A stretch of DNA of 64,000 nucleotides, from NCBI GenBank assembly GCA_947247005.1, contig OX365948.1:1054001-1118000 (forward strand), read 5' to 3'. This DNA is from Spisula solida (taxonomy: Eukaryota > Mollusca > Bivalvia > Venerida > Mactridae). The translations under genes were made by a program, and so were the position numbers. Under the pieces are notes generated by a model. That model was not told the DNA's origin. It made no database searches and saw only the letters and a list, made by a program, of their open reading frames with translations. Below, in pieces: positions 41,901-51,413 of this stretch (position 1 is its first letter; the number at the start of each line of letters is the position of its first letter).

Positions 41901-42433
41901 GACCTAATTTTGGACTTAGACTTATTAAGCGTCCAAATCTTGTTAACCCAAATTTCGTCTTACATCAAGGTGTTGTCTTCAAACTTGACATACTTGTTTA
42001 CTATCATAAGCCCCTTACATTGTCAAAGCCATGTAACCCTATCCAACATTTTACAGAATTTTGGCCCCTGATTGACTTAGCATTTTTATGGACTATGCTT
42101 CCATGGGGGGCATAAGCGTTTATTGAACGCAGTCTTGTTTTCTGGGGCAATTTTTCAAAATCCTCGCTAAATTTGTATTGCAATTTGCTAATTATATTTC
42201 TTTGAATCCCTGGATTTACATTATGTAGTTTTTGATGGCTATGTCTCTTGATAACTCTACATTGTGCGTTTTCATTATTTTAGGCAGTGTATGGTGCCCT
42301 GCATTCATTTGAAGGATGTAAAGCATTTAATGAGTTGATGTCGACACACAGAGTACAGACCTGGTACCAGCGAATGGAAGAACAGATATATTCTCACCAA
42401 GGAGCTCTACTTCTACAGAAAAAATCGAAATAG
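29659..42433 (+). CDS. PTGES2: Prostaglandin E synthase 2 (six coding exons, complete)
   Basis: Gene-level entry. PTGES2 is a membrane-anchored thioredoxin/GST-fold protein that in mammals can isomerise PGH2 to PGE2 and binds haem and glutathione; its invertebrate role is less certain. Six exons (276, 222, 200, 213, 115 and 150 nt) splice in phase to 391 codons plus TAG, against about 377 aa in human. Exon 1 has an Arg/Lys/Ser-rich start and a hydrophobic helix near residues 54-72. Exon 2 carries the glutaredoxin-like CPYC at residues 112-115. Later exons contain SPNVYRTPSESLEAF, a second hydrophobic stretch, and the GST C-terminal helices with KPNLADLAVYG-like sequence. Head-to-head with VARS1. 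A candidate poly(A) signal AATAAA lies at 42625-42630. Confidence 0.95.
30655..31735. repeat. Diverged direct duplication in PTGES2 intron 1
   Basis: About 310 bp at 30655-30965 recurs at 31420-31730, with shared GAAAAATCATTGA, AGGTCACAGAAAA, TTTAAATTAATCCAAATATT and CCAAGATGGCG. The rest of the intron to 32695 holds no recognisable gene. Confidence 0.75.
32696..32917 (+). CDS. PTGES2: PTGES2 exon 2 (CPYC glutaredoxin fold)
   Basis: 74 codons, acceptor ATCATCAG and donor CTG|GTAAGT. It encodes LTLYQFQSCPYCCKVRAALD and FPYDVVEVN, then KKVPVLVVDG. CPYC is the redox/catalytic motif, and KVPVLV is the cis-Pro loop of the thioredoxin fold. Confidence 0.97.
33085..33150. repeat. Single copies of the CCAAT-type 41-bp repeat
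   Basis: CACCAAGGAGAGCTCACTTT, ACAGGAAGGTGTGTCAGTAT and TGACCAATGACAG match the unit of the VARS1 introns 7 and 8 arrays. Confidence 0.6.
33528..33727 (+). CDS. PTGES2: PTGES2 exon 3
   Basis: 200 nt, acceptor ATTTCAG and donor AAA|GTGAGT. It encodes QFNDSSSIVSVLGSYVFDQ, then a loop ending KTVWDYPNKYFIMYGE. It completes the thioredoxin fold and linker. Confidence 0.92.
35135..35490 (+). repeat. tRNA-derived SINE, full length
   Basis: A box TGGTCGAGTGG at 35145-35155 and B box GGTTCGAATCT at 35189-35199. The acceptor arms do not pair, so it is not a tRNA gene. The body includes GACCCCATTGGAAATAAGTG. A truncated copy of the 3' part lies at 35930-36058. Confidence 0.8.
35930..36058 (+). repeat. 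Truncated copy of the same SINE
   Basis: Shares GGATTCCTTGTATCACA, GACCCCATTGGAAATAAGTG and ACCGAAAGG with 35365-35490 but lacks the tRNA-like head. Confidence 0.75.
36712..36924 (+). CDS. PTGES2: PTGES2 exon 4
   Basis: 213 nt, acceptor TTTTACAG and donor AAA|GTGAGT. It encodes KWRKWTDDILMHTISPNVYR and TPSESLEAFHHFAEWGEWD, then a hydrophobic VVYVGAFAMYFIGKLVK. ISPNVYRTP is diagnostic of the PTGES2 GST-like domain. Confidence 0.95.
36947..37334 (+). repeat. Tandem-core element (about 175-bp units)
   Basis: Begins near GTCCGTCTGTCCGTC. Two units with AAATCTGGATCCTG, AACTCAAACAGTT, GTGGTTGCTATGGCAACAGA. Ends CCGGTAGGGGACTTCTGTAT. The same tail returns at 39766-40145, and the head at 63812-64000. 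Confidence 0.65.
37691..38923 (-). mobile_element. Helitron-like non-autonomous element, copy 1
   Basis: On the minus strand it begins ACAAGAGGGCCCAAAGGGCC and ends with a hairpin, GCTCACTCTGTCACTTTGTG, ACAGGTGAGCTAA, i.e. stem-loop plus CTAA as expected for a Helitron 3' end. The core is about eight 145-bp units (GGTCACAATGATCATCTCAA, CTAGGTCAAGTTCGATATTG) plus (GTCC)n. No Rep/helicase. It lies in PTGES2 intron 4. Confidence 0.75.
38930..39760. repeat. Inverted array of the same 145-bp core
   Basis: Units here read GACCTAGTTTTTGACCCC, GAGATGATCATTGTGACCAA, complementary to those at 37770-38900 but more diverged. Confidence 0.75.
39766..40145 (+). repeat. Tandem-core element tail, second copy
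   Basis: Two units like 36947-37334, ending in the same CCGGTAGGGGACTTCTGTAT and AATTCTTAATTACTTGTTT. The block 37335-39765 thus sits between two copies. Confidence 0.6.
40480..40594 (+). CDS. PTGES2: PTGES2 exon 5
   Basis: 115 nt, acceptor ATTTCAG and donor CTA|GTAAGT. It encodes YKIKDNPRESLYDACDEWME and AVGDNPYLGDGRPNLADL, the GST C-terminal GxxPNLADL helix start. The donor region GCAGATCTA|GTAAG recurs 47 bp downstream. Confidence 0.95.
40595..40676 (+). repeat. Duplicated PTGES2 exon 5 donor
   Basis: GCAGATCTAGTAAG at the real donor recurs at 40633-40646 with the following CTGACTGTAAACAATT, period about 47 bp. The second donor (after 40641) would add 47 nt and shift the frame. Confidence 0.8.
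40679..40921 (+). mobile_element. Short Helitron-like element
   Basis: ATACCCCCGCACAACCAGTT head with a CCCCC/GGGGG hairpin, GTCCGTCCGTCTG tract, tail ACGGGGGTATTTTAGTCTGC. No coding potential. It lies in PTGES2 intron 5. Confidence 0.5.
41247..41441. repeat. 47-bp tandem repeat, 4 copies
   Basis: Unit CAGCTGCCTACTGGCTCCAG, TCATGTTGATCTTGTGTAGT, CAGATCT, in PTGES2 intron 5. Not adjacent to an exon. Confidence 0.92.
41541..42138 (+). mobile_element. Helitron-like element
   Basis: Head TATGCCCCCGTATCGATAGA with TCGGGAGGCATA hairpin, GTCCGTCCG tract, two core units (TTCTTCTAGCATnATTATGG, TTGCTACAAAGCTT), tail GGGGGGCATAAGCG and ATTGAACGCAGTCTTGTT. A shorter inverted copy lies at 7665-7957. It ends about 145 bp before PTGES2 exon 6. 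Confidence 0.65.
42284..42433 (+). CDS. PTGES2: PTGES2 exon 6 (stop)
   Basis: 49 codons plus TAG at 42431-42433, acceptor TTTTAG. It encodes AVYGALHSFEGCKAFNELMS and VQTWYQRMEEQIYSHQG, matching the family C-terminus (AVYGVLR, WYLRVE). Confidence 0.95.
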   Translation, partial: AVYGALHSFEGCKAFNELMSTHRVQTWYQRMEEQIYSHQGALLLQKKSK

Positions 42434-42804
42434 AATTTACAGAGAAATATGGCATCAGGGGTCCTAAAATTCTGGAATAATCCAGTTTTGCTGCTCTACA
42501 AAGACTTTATTTAACTTTTCTGCAGAAATTCAGTAACTTGATTTGTTAAGCAAATCCTTAGTAACACCGAGTATTGACTAGTTTATGATCATTTGAAATT
42601 TTATAAGCTGAGTTTTAACAATAGAATAAAAGTTTTGGAGTTGGGATGTATGTTAATTGATCTGGACACCGACTCACATCCTACTATTTGGCATTAATTT
42701 AATTTACTGTAAAATCACATATTTTCGTGGATTTTGATCATGGAAGGGTTATCCCATGTTCTGTTTTTGGAACTGCGGGATCTATGGATTTGTATGAAAT
42801 GTTT

Positions 42805-44513
42805 TTAGCTCACCTGTCACAAAGTGACAAGAGTGAGCTTTTGTGATCACTCTTTGTCCGCCGTCCGTCCGTCAACAATTTGCTTGTGTAGACACTAGAG
42901 GGCACAATTTTGACTTAATCTTTATGAAATTTAGTCACAATGATCATCTCAACCAAATCTAGGTCAAGTTCGATAGTGGGTCATCCTGGGTCAAAAACTA
43001 GGTCACAAGGTCAAATCATAGAAAAACCTTGTGTAGTCACTAGAGGTCACAATTTTGACATAATCTTTATGAAACTTGGTCACAATGATCATCACAACAA
43101 AATCTAGGTCAAGTTCGATATTGGGTCATCCGGGGTCAAAAACTAGGTCACAAGGTCAAATCATGAAAAAACCTTGTGTAGACACTAGAGGTCACAATTT
43201 TGACTTAATCTTTATGAAACTTGGTCACAATGATCATCTCAACAAAATCTAGGCCAAGTTGATATTGGGTCATCCAAGGTCAAAAACTAGGTCACAAGGT
43301 CAAATCATAGATAAAAGCTCCGCTAGTCGCATCTGTCGCCTGACGACATGCACATTTGTCATGGAAAACTATCCACTATTGGGCTACATATCGACTCACA
43401 AGAGTTCTCTAGTCATCTGAACTAAAAACGACAAAGTGACGCTCTGGACAAAAAAATGTCACAGCAAGAAAGATGCATACCTATCTTGGAGTCATTAATA
43501 CTTATGGTGACAAAGTTATGCCACGGACAAGAAATGCTTATTAAATCAATCAAAGGGACAAAAATAAAAAATGGCACAAGGTAGAGTTACGGTTCTTGTG
43601 TACTGCACTTGGACTTTTGGTAAGAAACATGCATACCAAATTTCAAGTCATTCAACCTCTTGGTGACAAAGTTATCCGCCGGACAAGGAATGCTCAAATT
43701 AAATCAATCTAAGGGAAATAATTAAAAAACGATGCAAGAGTTATGGTTCTTGCGCACTGCACTTCGGCTTATTGCAAGAAACATGCATACCAAATCTTGA
43801 GTCATTTGAATTTAAGGTGACAAAGTTATGCTTGGGTCAAGAAATGCTCTAATAAAATCAATCAAAGGGATATAATTCAAAAACTATGACAGATAGAGTT
43901 ATGGTTCTTGTGCACTGCATTTCGACTTATTGTAAGAAACATGCATACCAAATCTTGAGTCATTTGAACTTAAGGTGACAAAGTTATGCTCCGGACAAGA
44001 AATGCTCTAATAAAATCAATCAAAGGGAAATAATTTAAAAACTATGACAGGTAGAGTTATGGTTCTTGCGCACTGCACTTCGGCTTATTGTAAGAAACAT
44101 GCATACCAAATCTTGAGTCATTTGAACTTAACACCTATACACCTATATGTCGCCTTTTCAGGCGACACAAAAAACCTTGTGTAGACACTAGAGGTCACAA
44201 TTTTCACTTAATCTTTATGAAACTTGGTCACAATGATCATCTCAACAAAATCTAGGTCAAGTTCAATATTGGGTCATCCAGGGTCAAAAACTAGGTCACA
44301 AGGTCAAATCCTAGAAAAACCTAGTATAGTCACTAGAGGCCACAATTTTAGCCTAATCCTTATGAAACTTGGTCAGAGTGATCATCTCAACAAAATCTAG
44401 GATAAGTGCGATATTGCGTCATATGGGGCCAAGAACTAGACTAGGTCAAATCACAGGTCTTGCATGTACTGCTATAACAGGTGAGCGACCTAGGGCCCTT
44501 TGGGCCCTCTTGT
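42805..44513 (-). mobile_element. Helitron-like element, copy 2 (interrupted)
   Basis: Same termini as the element at 37691 (TTAGCTCACCTGTCAC to GGGCCCTCTTGT on the plus strand). It is split by a second element at 43313-44169. Host sequence resumes exactly (CATAG | AAAAACCTTG) with no target duplication. Confidence 0.78.
43313..44169 (+). mobile_element. Nested Helitron-like element of the 18-20 kb family
   Basis: Head AAGCTCCGCTAGTCGCATCT and tail CACCTATATGTCGCCTTTTC, AGGCGACAC match the element at 18049-20535. About five core units of 158 bp. Confidence 0.75.
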
Positions 44514-46329
44514 ATTTGTTGAGTATTCTTAGCTTTGTCGAGCTTCGTTTGCTGTAGTTGGCGTTCTACAAATTGAACCCGACTGTCAACAATGTTTATT
44601 TGAGACATCATAGAGACGAAGTCACAAGTTTACTTTCTATATCCAGTGTCTAGACAGTGTTTGAAAATCTTAAACAATAACTTCCAATCGATATAGTGCA
44701 ACCAAAGAATTTATTTATGAGATAAATAATTAACTATAACAGTTTTCTGTGTTTTAACAGAAAGATTTAAATGTTTTATATCAAGAACAGCATTGAAAAT
44801 GTGAAATGTTTGGATATCAAGAACAGCATTAAAAATGCTGGGAACACTAGAGGCTGTATGTGCTGAATGAATGTGCTGCATGGAAATAACTTAAAGAGGG
44901 TAATACACGGCTGTATAGGGTAGGGTCTAGATAATAGGCCCGCAGGAAGCTAAAGCCGCTCGAGACCCACGCCCGCTACATTGTGTATTGTTGTTAATAA
45001 TACAGATTTTAATTTCCAAAACAACACAGAATGTTTTGTTTCTATATCTGTCTCTGTTTTTGCTTTAGAAACTTGCTATTCATTCTTAAAGTTGAAATCA
45101 AATTATGGCAACGTTACTATTTATAGTAACATATGTATTACTCATCGTACATTTTAAGACTGATAGTTATGTTTCGACTTGGAAATGGTATTTAATCCCT
45201 GAAGTAATTAAGTGAAGCTAAAGTTTCCTTTAAGAAATTCAGGTGTGAAATGTCTTGTTTTTGCAAATATGTCAAATTCATGTAAGTCCTTTAATACCCA
45301 AGATATAATTTACACCCATTGATTACACAATTTATTGTAGTATGTTGTGATCAATATTATGCAACATAGCTGTTTCCATATATTTTAAAGTGTGTGCATC
45401 TTTTTATAAGTTTGCTAAAAAAATATTATTCATCATGTGTGCCAAATTAAAAAATCTTAGTAAATTTTACTAAGTAGTGTACAGTATAATGTCTTCTGGA
45501 ACAATCATGATTATCACAAGAAAAGTAAACAACTAGTGAATTTTGAAAATAGCAGCATTTCTTCACCCCTTTTACCCCTGTGATTATAAATAAATCTTTT
45601 GGCTAATTGATATTAGTCTGTTTGTCTCTATCAGAGCAATTTCAATCATAAGTGAAAGAAATAATCAGTTTTTAGCTCGACTTTACGAAGGAGTCAAGCT
45701 ATTGTCGTGATAGGATCGTCTGCTTGTGCTTTGGTTAAGTTTATTTTCAAGAGTCATTTTCTCAATGAACACCGAAGGTATCCAGCTTTCAACAAATCTA
45801 TCCAGCATTTTAGAAGAGTTATTCCCCTTTTCTGACTTTGAACTTTGAATATACAAAAATGTCTATTTCTCAAAGGCTGTCAAAGGTATCCACTTGAAAC
45901 TGAACACAGTGATTCACCGAAACAAGGGGAGTTAATACTATCAAGGCTAGTAATTCTGTGACCTATAATTATGAGTTATCTGCCCTTATTACTCTTATAA
46001 CTTTCACTCACAGATGGGCAAGGGTACTATAAAGTACGAGAAAGTCGAATGTCCATCACTTGTAGGAAGTGCTTTCTTTTGTTTAAAATGATGTAATTGA
46101 GAACACCATGCATTCTTTTTTTTTTCAGTCTGTAAATGGATTTGTTTAAATTTCCAATTGACAGATGATTTTGGACATCGCAATTAGGCACAAAACTTTA
46201 ATTGTAAATCCTTGAATCAATTTGACAATGTTTATATTTATGTGATCTGCTCATTTATTTGTCTATTTATGTTGTTTCCAAAATAAATGCATCAAATTTA
46301 TCATTTTGTTACAAAATTGACTTCTTATA
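44514..46329. other. PTGES2/NDUFS5 intergenic, no gene
   Basis: AT-rich. At 45673-46050 a block runs from TTAGCTCGACTTTACGAAGG, AGTCAAGCT to AAGTACGAGAAAGTCGAA, with inverted ends like a further small hairpin-ended element. Nothing coding. Confidence 0.4.
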
Positions 46330-47018
46330 GAGATAGATACGCAGTCAAACCTGTTCATAAAGACCGCTTATGGTAGATAGATCCGCAGTCAAACCTGTTC
46401 ATAAAGACTGCTTATGGTAAATAGATACACAGTCAAACCTGTTCATAAAGACTGCTTATGGTAGATAGATACACAGTCAAACCTGTCCATAAAGACCGCT
46501 CATGGTAGATTGATACACAGTCAAACCTGTTCATAAAGACCGCTCATGGTAGATAGAAACACAGTCAAACCTGCTCATAAAGACCGCTTATGGTAGATAG
46601 ATTCAAACCTGTTTATAAAGACCGCTCATGGTAGATAGATACACAGTCAAACCTGTTCATAAAAACTGCTTATGGTAGATAGATACGCAGTCAAACCTGT
46701 TCATAAAGACCGCTTATGGTAGATAGATACACAGTCAAACCTGTTCATAAAGACTGCTTATGGTAGATAGATACACAGTCAAACCTGTTCATAAAGACCG
46801 CTCATGGTAGATAGATACACAGTCAAACCTGTTCATAAAGACCGCTCATGGTAGATAGAAACACAGTCAAACCTGTTCATAAAGACCGCTTATGGTAGAT
46901 AGATTCAAACCTGTTCATAAAGACCGCTCATGGTAGATAGATACACAGTCAAACCTGTTCATAAAGACTGCTTATGGTAGATAGATACACAGTCAAACCT
47001 GTTCATAAAGACTGCTTA
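46330..47018. repeat. 44-bp tandem repeat, about 16 copies
   Basis: Unit AGATAGATACACAGTCAAAC, CTGTTCATAAAGACCGCTTA, TGGT. Shortened units at about 46600 and 46902 mark a higher-order period of about 303 bp. Confidence 0.93.
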
Positions 47019-47041
47019 TTGTAACAGTAAACAGTATACAC

Positions 47042-47104
47042 TTATTTCATGTCTGTTTGGTTAACAGTAGTTTTGACTGTTAACCCAAAACAGACATGAA
47101 ATAA
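47042..47104. repeat. Near-perfect hairpin
   Basis: Arms of about 27 bp (TTATTTCATGTCTGTTT, GTTAACAGT and complement) around a short loop. It sits just after the 44-bp array; possibly a foldback MITE relic. Confidence 0.8.
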
Positions 47105-47250
47105 CTGTTTTATTACCTAATACTCTATATAACTACAGTGAAGTTCTACTTATACAACAAACAAAAAGGATATTTCTAAGACATTTTGTCATACTAATAG
47201 CAGATATTTTTTGTTATAAATTCAAGACTGTCATTATCCCCATGATTTTA

Positions 47251-49086
47251 TTAGCTCACCTGTCACAAAGTGACAGAGTGAGCTTTTGTGATCACTCTTC
47301 GTCCGTCGTCCGTCGTCCGTCCGTCCGTCCGTCGTCCGTCCGTCCGTCCGTCCGTCAACAATTGGCTTGTGTAGATACTAGAGGTCACAATTTTAGCCTA
47401 GTCCTTATGAAACTTGGTCACAATGATCATCTCAACAAAATCTAGGCCAAGTTCGATATTGGGTCATCTGGGGTCAAAAACTAGGTCACTAGGTCAAATT
47501 ATAGAAAAACCTTGTGTAGTCACTAGAGGTCACAATTTTGACTTAATATTTATGAAACTTGGTCACAATGATCATCCTAACAAAATCTAGGTCAAGTTCG
47601 ATATTGGGTCATCCGGGGTCAAAAACTAGGTCACAAGGTCAAATCATAGAAAAACCTTGTGTAGTCACTAGAGGTCAAAATTTTGAATTAATCTTTATGA
47701 AACTTGGTCACAATGATCATCTCAACAAAATCTAGGTCAAGTTCGATATTGGGTCATCCGGGGTCAAAAACTAGGTCACAAGGTCAAATCATAGAAAAAC
47801 CTTGTGTAGTCACTAGAGGTCACAATTTTGGCCTAATCTTTATGAAACTTGGTCACAATGATCATCTCAACAAAATCTAGGTCAAGTTCGATATTGGGTC
47901 ATCCGGGGTCAAAAACTAGGTCACAAGGTCAAATCATAGAAAAACCTTGTGTAGTCACTAGAGGTCACAATTTTGGCCTAATCTTTATGAAACTTGGTCA
48001 CAATGATCATCTCAACAAAATCTAGGTCAAGTTTGATATTGGGTCATCCGGGGTCAAAAACTAGGTCACAATGTCAAATCATAGAAAAACCTTGTGTAGT
48101 CACTAGAGGTCACAGTTTTAGCATAATCTTTACGAAACTTGGTCACAATGATCAACACAACAAAATGTAGGTCAAGTTCGATATTGGGTCATCTGGGGTC
48201 AAAAACTAGGTCACTAGGTCAAATTATAGAAAAACCTTGTGTAGTCACTAGAGGTCACAGTTTTGACTTAATATTTATGAAACTTGGTCACAATGATCAT
48301 CCTAACAAAATCTAGGTCAAGTTCGATATTGGGTCATCCGGGGTCAAAAACTAGGTCACAAGGTCAAATCATAGAAAAACCTTGTGTAGTCACTAGAGGT
48401 CACAGTTTTAGCATAATCTTTACGAAACTTGGTCACAATGATCAACACAACAAAATGTAGGTCAAGTTCGATATTGGGTCATCTGGGGTCAAAAACTAGG
48501 TCACAAGGTCAAATCATAGGAAAACCTTGCGTAGTTACTAGAGGTCACAGTTTTGACCTGATCGTTACGAAACTTGTTTACAATGATCATAACAACAAAA
48601 TCTAGGTCAAGTTCAATATTGGGTAATCTTGGGTCAAAAACTAGGTCACAATGTCAAATCATGGAAAAACCTTGCATAGTCACTAGAGGTCACAATTTTG
48701 GTCTAATCTTTATGAAACTCGGTCACAATGATCATCTCAACAAAATCTAGATCAAGTTTGATATTGGGTGATCCGGGGTAAAAAACTAGGTCACAAGGTC
48801 AAATAATAGAAAAACCTTGTGTAGTCAATAGATGTCACAGTTTTGGCTTGATCTTTAAGAAACTTGGTCACAATGATCATCTCATCAAAATCGAGGTCAA
48901 GTTTGATATTTGGTCATCTGGGGTAAAAAAGTAGATTATTAGGTCAATCATATAAAAACCTTGTGTAGTCACTAGAGGTCACAATATTGGCCTAATCTGT
49001 ATAAAACTTGGTCACAATGACCATCTCAACAAAATCTAGGTCAAGTTCGACAGGTGAGCGACCTAGGGCCCTTTGGGCCCTCTTGT
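47251..49086 (-). mobile_element. Helitron-like element, copy 3 (longest)
   Basis: Same termini as copy 1, with about eleven 145-bp core units and a long (GTCC)n. On the minus strand the terminal GAGCTAA is followed by T, the expected Helitron target base. Confidence 0.8.
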
Positions 49087-49223
49087 TATCAAACAAATAA
49101 AATCGACATGTAATTAAGCAAATAGGGACAAAACATTGTTCAAGAGTTATATTAAAAATACGCTATATAGATCTAGCAGGGTGTTTTTGCAGGAATTTAT
49201 ATTGCGCATCGTAGTGCTCAGGT

Positions 49224-49281
49224 AACAGTTCATCCAGGGGTGTAACAGTCAAAACTGTTGCCCTCCTGGCAATGAACTGTT
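49224..49281. repeat. Imperfect hairpin
   Basis: AACAGTTCATCCAGGGGTG pairs with the complement of CCTCCTGGCAATGAACTGTT. Arms about 28 bp, loop CAAA. Confidence 0.65.
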
Positions 49282-49560
49282 TCATACCTGAATCTAAATA
49301 TAAACATTAAGATATGAAACAGTCAAAAATAACGAATTACTCGTTATATAGAGTGCTAGGTAATAATGATCTTTGTTAACAGGTTAATATATTGACAATG
49401 GTCGGACGAGAATAAAAATCGATGTGTTTGTAAAGTGGTCTTTGATAGCATGGATAGCTCTCCAAAACATGCACAAGCCACAGCGGTCAGCGATTTCACT
49501 GACTACTCAGGTATTAACCAACGGCGCCTGAATCAGTTTGAACAAGTTCTATGTTTAAAA

Positions 49561-49832
49561 TAACAAGAGGGCCATGATGGCCCTGAATCACTTGAATCAC
49601 CTTGCTCATGATATTTTTATATATGCAACTGTAGCCTCTTAAAGAAGACAAGTGCCCTAAATTTGAACTTGGTATTGCAATAAATAAGATTTTTGAAGTT
49701 TTTTCTATAACATTATGTAAAATGAAGGGATGCCAACATCAATATTGGTCAAACGGTTTCAGAGGAGAGGTCACTTGAAAGTGTGGACAGACGGTGAGTG
49801 ATCACAATAGCTCACCTTGAGCACTTTGTGCT
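49561..49832 (+). mobile_element. Small Helitron-like element, plus orientation
   Basis: Starts AACAAGAGGGCCATGATGGC, CCTGAATC and ends with the hairpin GAGCACTTTGTGC then TAA followed by T, i.e. stem-loop, CTAA, T. About 270 bp, non-coding. Confidence 0.65.
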
Positions 49833-51332
49833 AATAAGAAATTAATGGTTGAATTACACATAAACAAAACCACATTTTATGCACCTGAGTAATGCTGACT
49901 ACTTAGTCACAGTCATGGGCTACAATGCAATTTATGGAGAGCTCTGTAGCATGAGGCCTATCAGTTATTTTTTTCCTTCTTTATCAGGGTCCAGTAAACG
50001 GACCCTTTCCCAATATCAAAATGGCTATAGTTTTCCCCAATTTGAATGGAAAAATTCCCAATAAACATTTAAAAAAATCGAACCTTAAATGATTTAAGTT
50101 AAACATTTTTGACAAGAGGTCAAGCATAAAATTTCAAACCAGAAAACAGTCACGTGTAATCTCTTTTTTTGTTTTATTTGGCCTTTCTGCTTCATGAAAT
50201 TTCCCAATTTCAAATTGTCACGATGCGAAAATTCCCAATCTGAACGGACCCGGACCTTTTCCCGAGGAGAAAAAAAATCACATATATACAATACCTTACA
50301 TACGGACAATTTACCAACCAATCTCCACAACAAATAGTTGTAAAAAGTGTCCAACGATTTTAAATAGTTGCCTATAGATAAGATCATGATGACTTTCACG
50401 TGCTGACACAAAAAGCCAACTTATTCATCTACCAAGTTACCAATGGTAGTGTTGCTTGACACTAAGCAGAGTTACAGTCAACTGCCGGTTTCCCTGTCAG
50501 AATAATGTTGACTAGGTAGGCTCCATATAGACAAGCTTGATGGTTTTGTTGTGTCTGTTAAAATGTCTGACCCGAGCCATCACAGCTGCAGTGTATATAT
50601 GTACTGTATGTGTTGAGTTGGTTTGACTAGGCTAGCCTCCATATGACTGAAATACTGTTGAACAGTGGAACAGTAATTAGAAGTTGAGAATGTTGGTTGA
50701 AGTATTCTCTAGTTGCCATTCAGATGTAAGGTTTGATGTACAGATGGACGGATCGACCAACAATAGATAGGTCATGTATAGCAGCAAGTTTAATAAATCT
50801 TTCTGGTATTAACAACCTGTGCTTACTCAAGTAACAACTAACACTCTCAAGGAGACAACAGGTAACAGAACGTAGCCTGTACAACCCAGAAATCAAACGT
50901 AGATCTGCTTGGTGACATTCCAGTGTTCTAGCATTCCAGGTCATATATCAGATACAAAATGTACAACACACAGCACTGGTGAACACGGTTAAATAAATCC
51001 AGCCCAATAATACTAACACAGAAATACTTATACTTTGATATACTCCGAGTTATACACGTTTATTTGGACACCCATATCTATAACACAAACAGACTACAAA
51101 TCACACACAAAACAATTAAGTCTTTATTGTATCAACTACAATTACATAAATTGGTATAGAGACTTGAACATTTTTCACTCAAAATGTTGCTTCATCATTA
51201 ACCTTTCAGTACAAGAAGTGACAAGAGGATTAATATTCACGTCTTTCTTAAACAACACTTCCATTCAAAATATTGATGATATCTAAATGTTTCCATATTA
51301 ATTAACACAATAAACTATCCATGTCAGATATT
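49833..51332. other. Intergenic between PTGES2 and NDUFS5, no gene recognised
   Basis: No conserved protein seen. 49988-50265 has related ends (GGGTCCAGTAAACGGACCC, AACGGACCCGGACC), perhaps a repeat. Short minus-strand AATAAA signals near 51055-51128 may serve NDUFS5. Confidence 0.4.
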
Positions 51333-51413
51333 TTACAAAGCATGGTCTGGAATTTTCGGTGGGCTTTTATTTTGCATCAACATTTGCATCCTCATGGCTC
51401 TAACTCTCTTTTT
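51333..51413 (-). CDS. NDUFS5: NDUFS5 coding exon 2 (stop)
   Basis: 26 codons plus TAA, acceptor CTTTCAG. It encodes KKRVRAMRMQMLMQNKSPPK and IPDHAL, a basic helix and proline tail like the end of NDUFS5. Confidence 0.82.
   Translation of the reverse strand, partial: KKRVRAMRMQMLMQNKSPPKIPDHAL

Noticed and set aside
50094..50411. 105-codon minus frame between PTGES2 and NDUFS5
   Set aside because: No recognisable family, AT-rich composition, no splice partners; likely chance.
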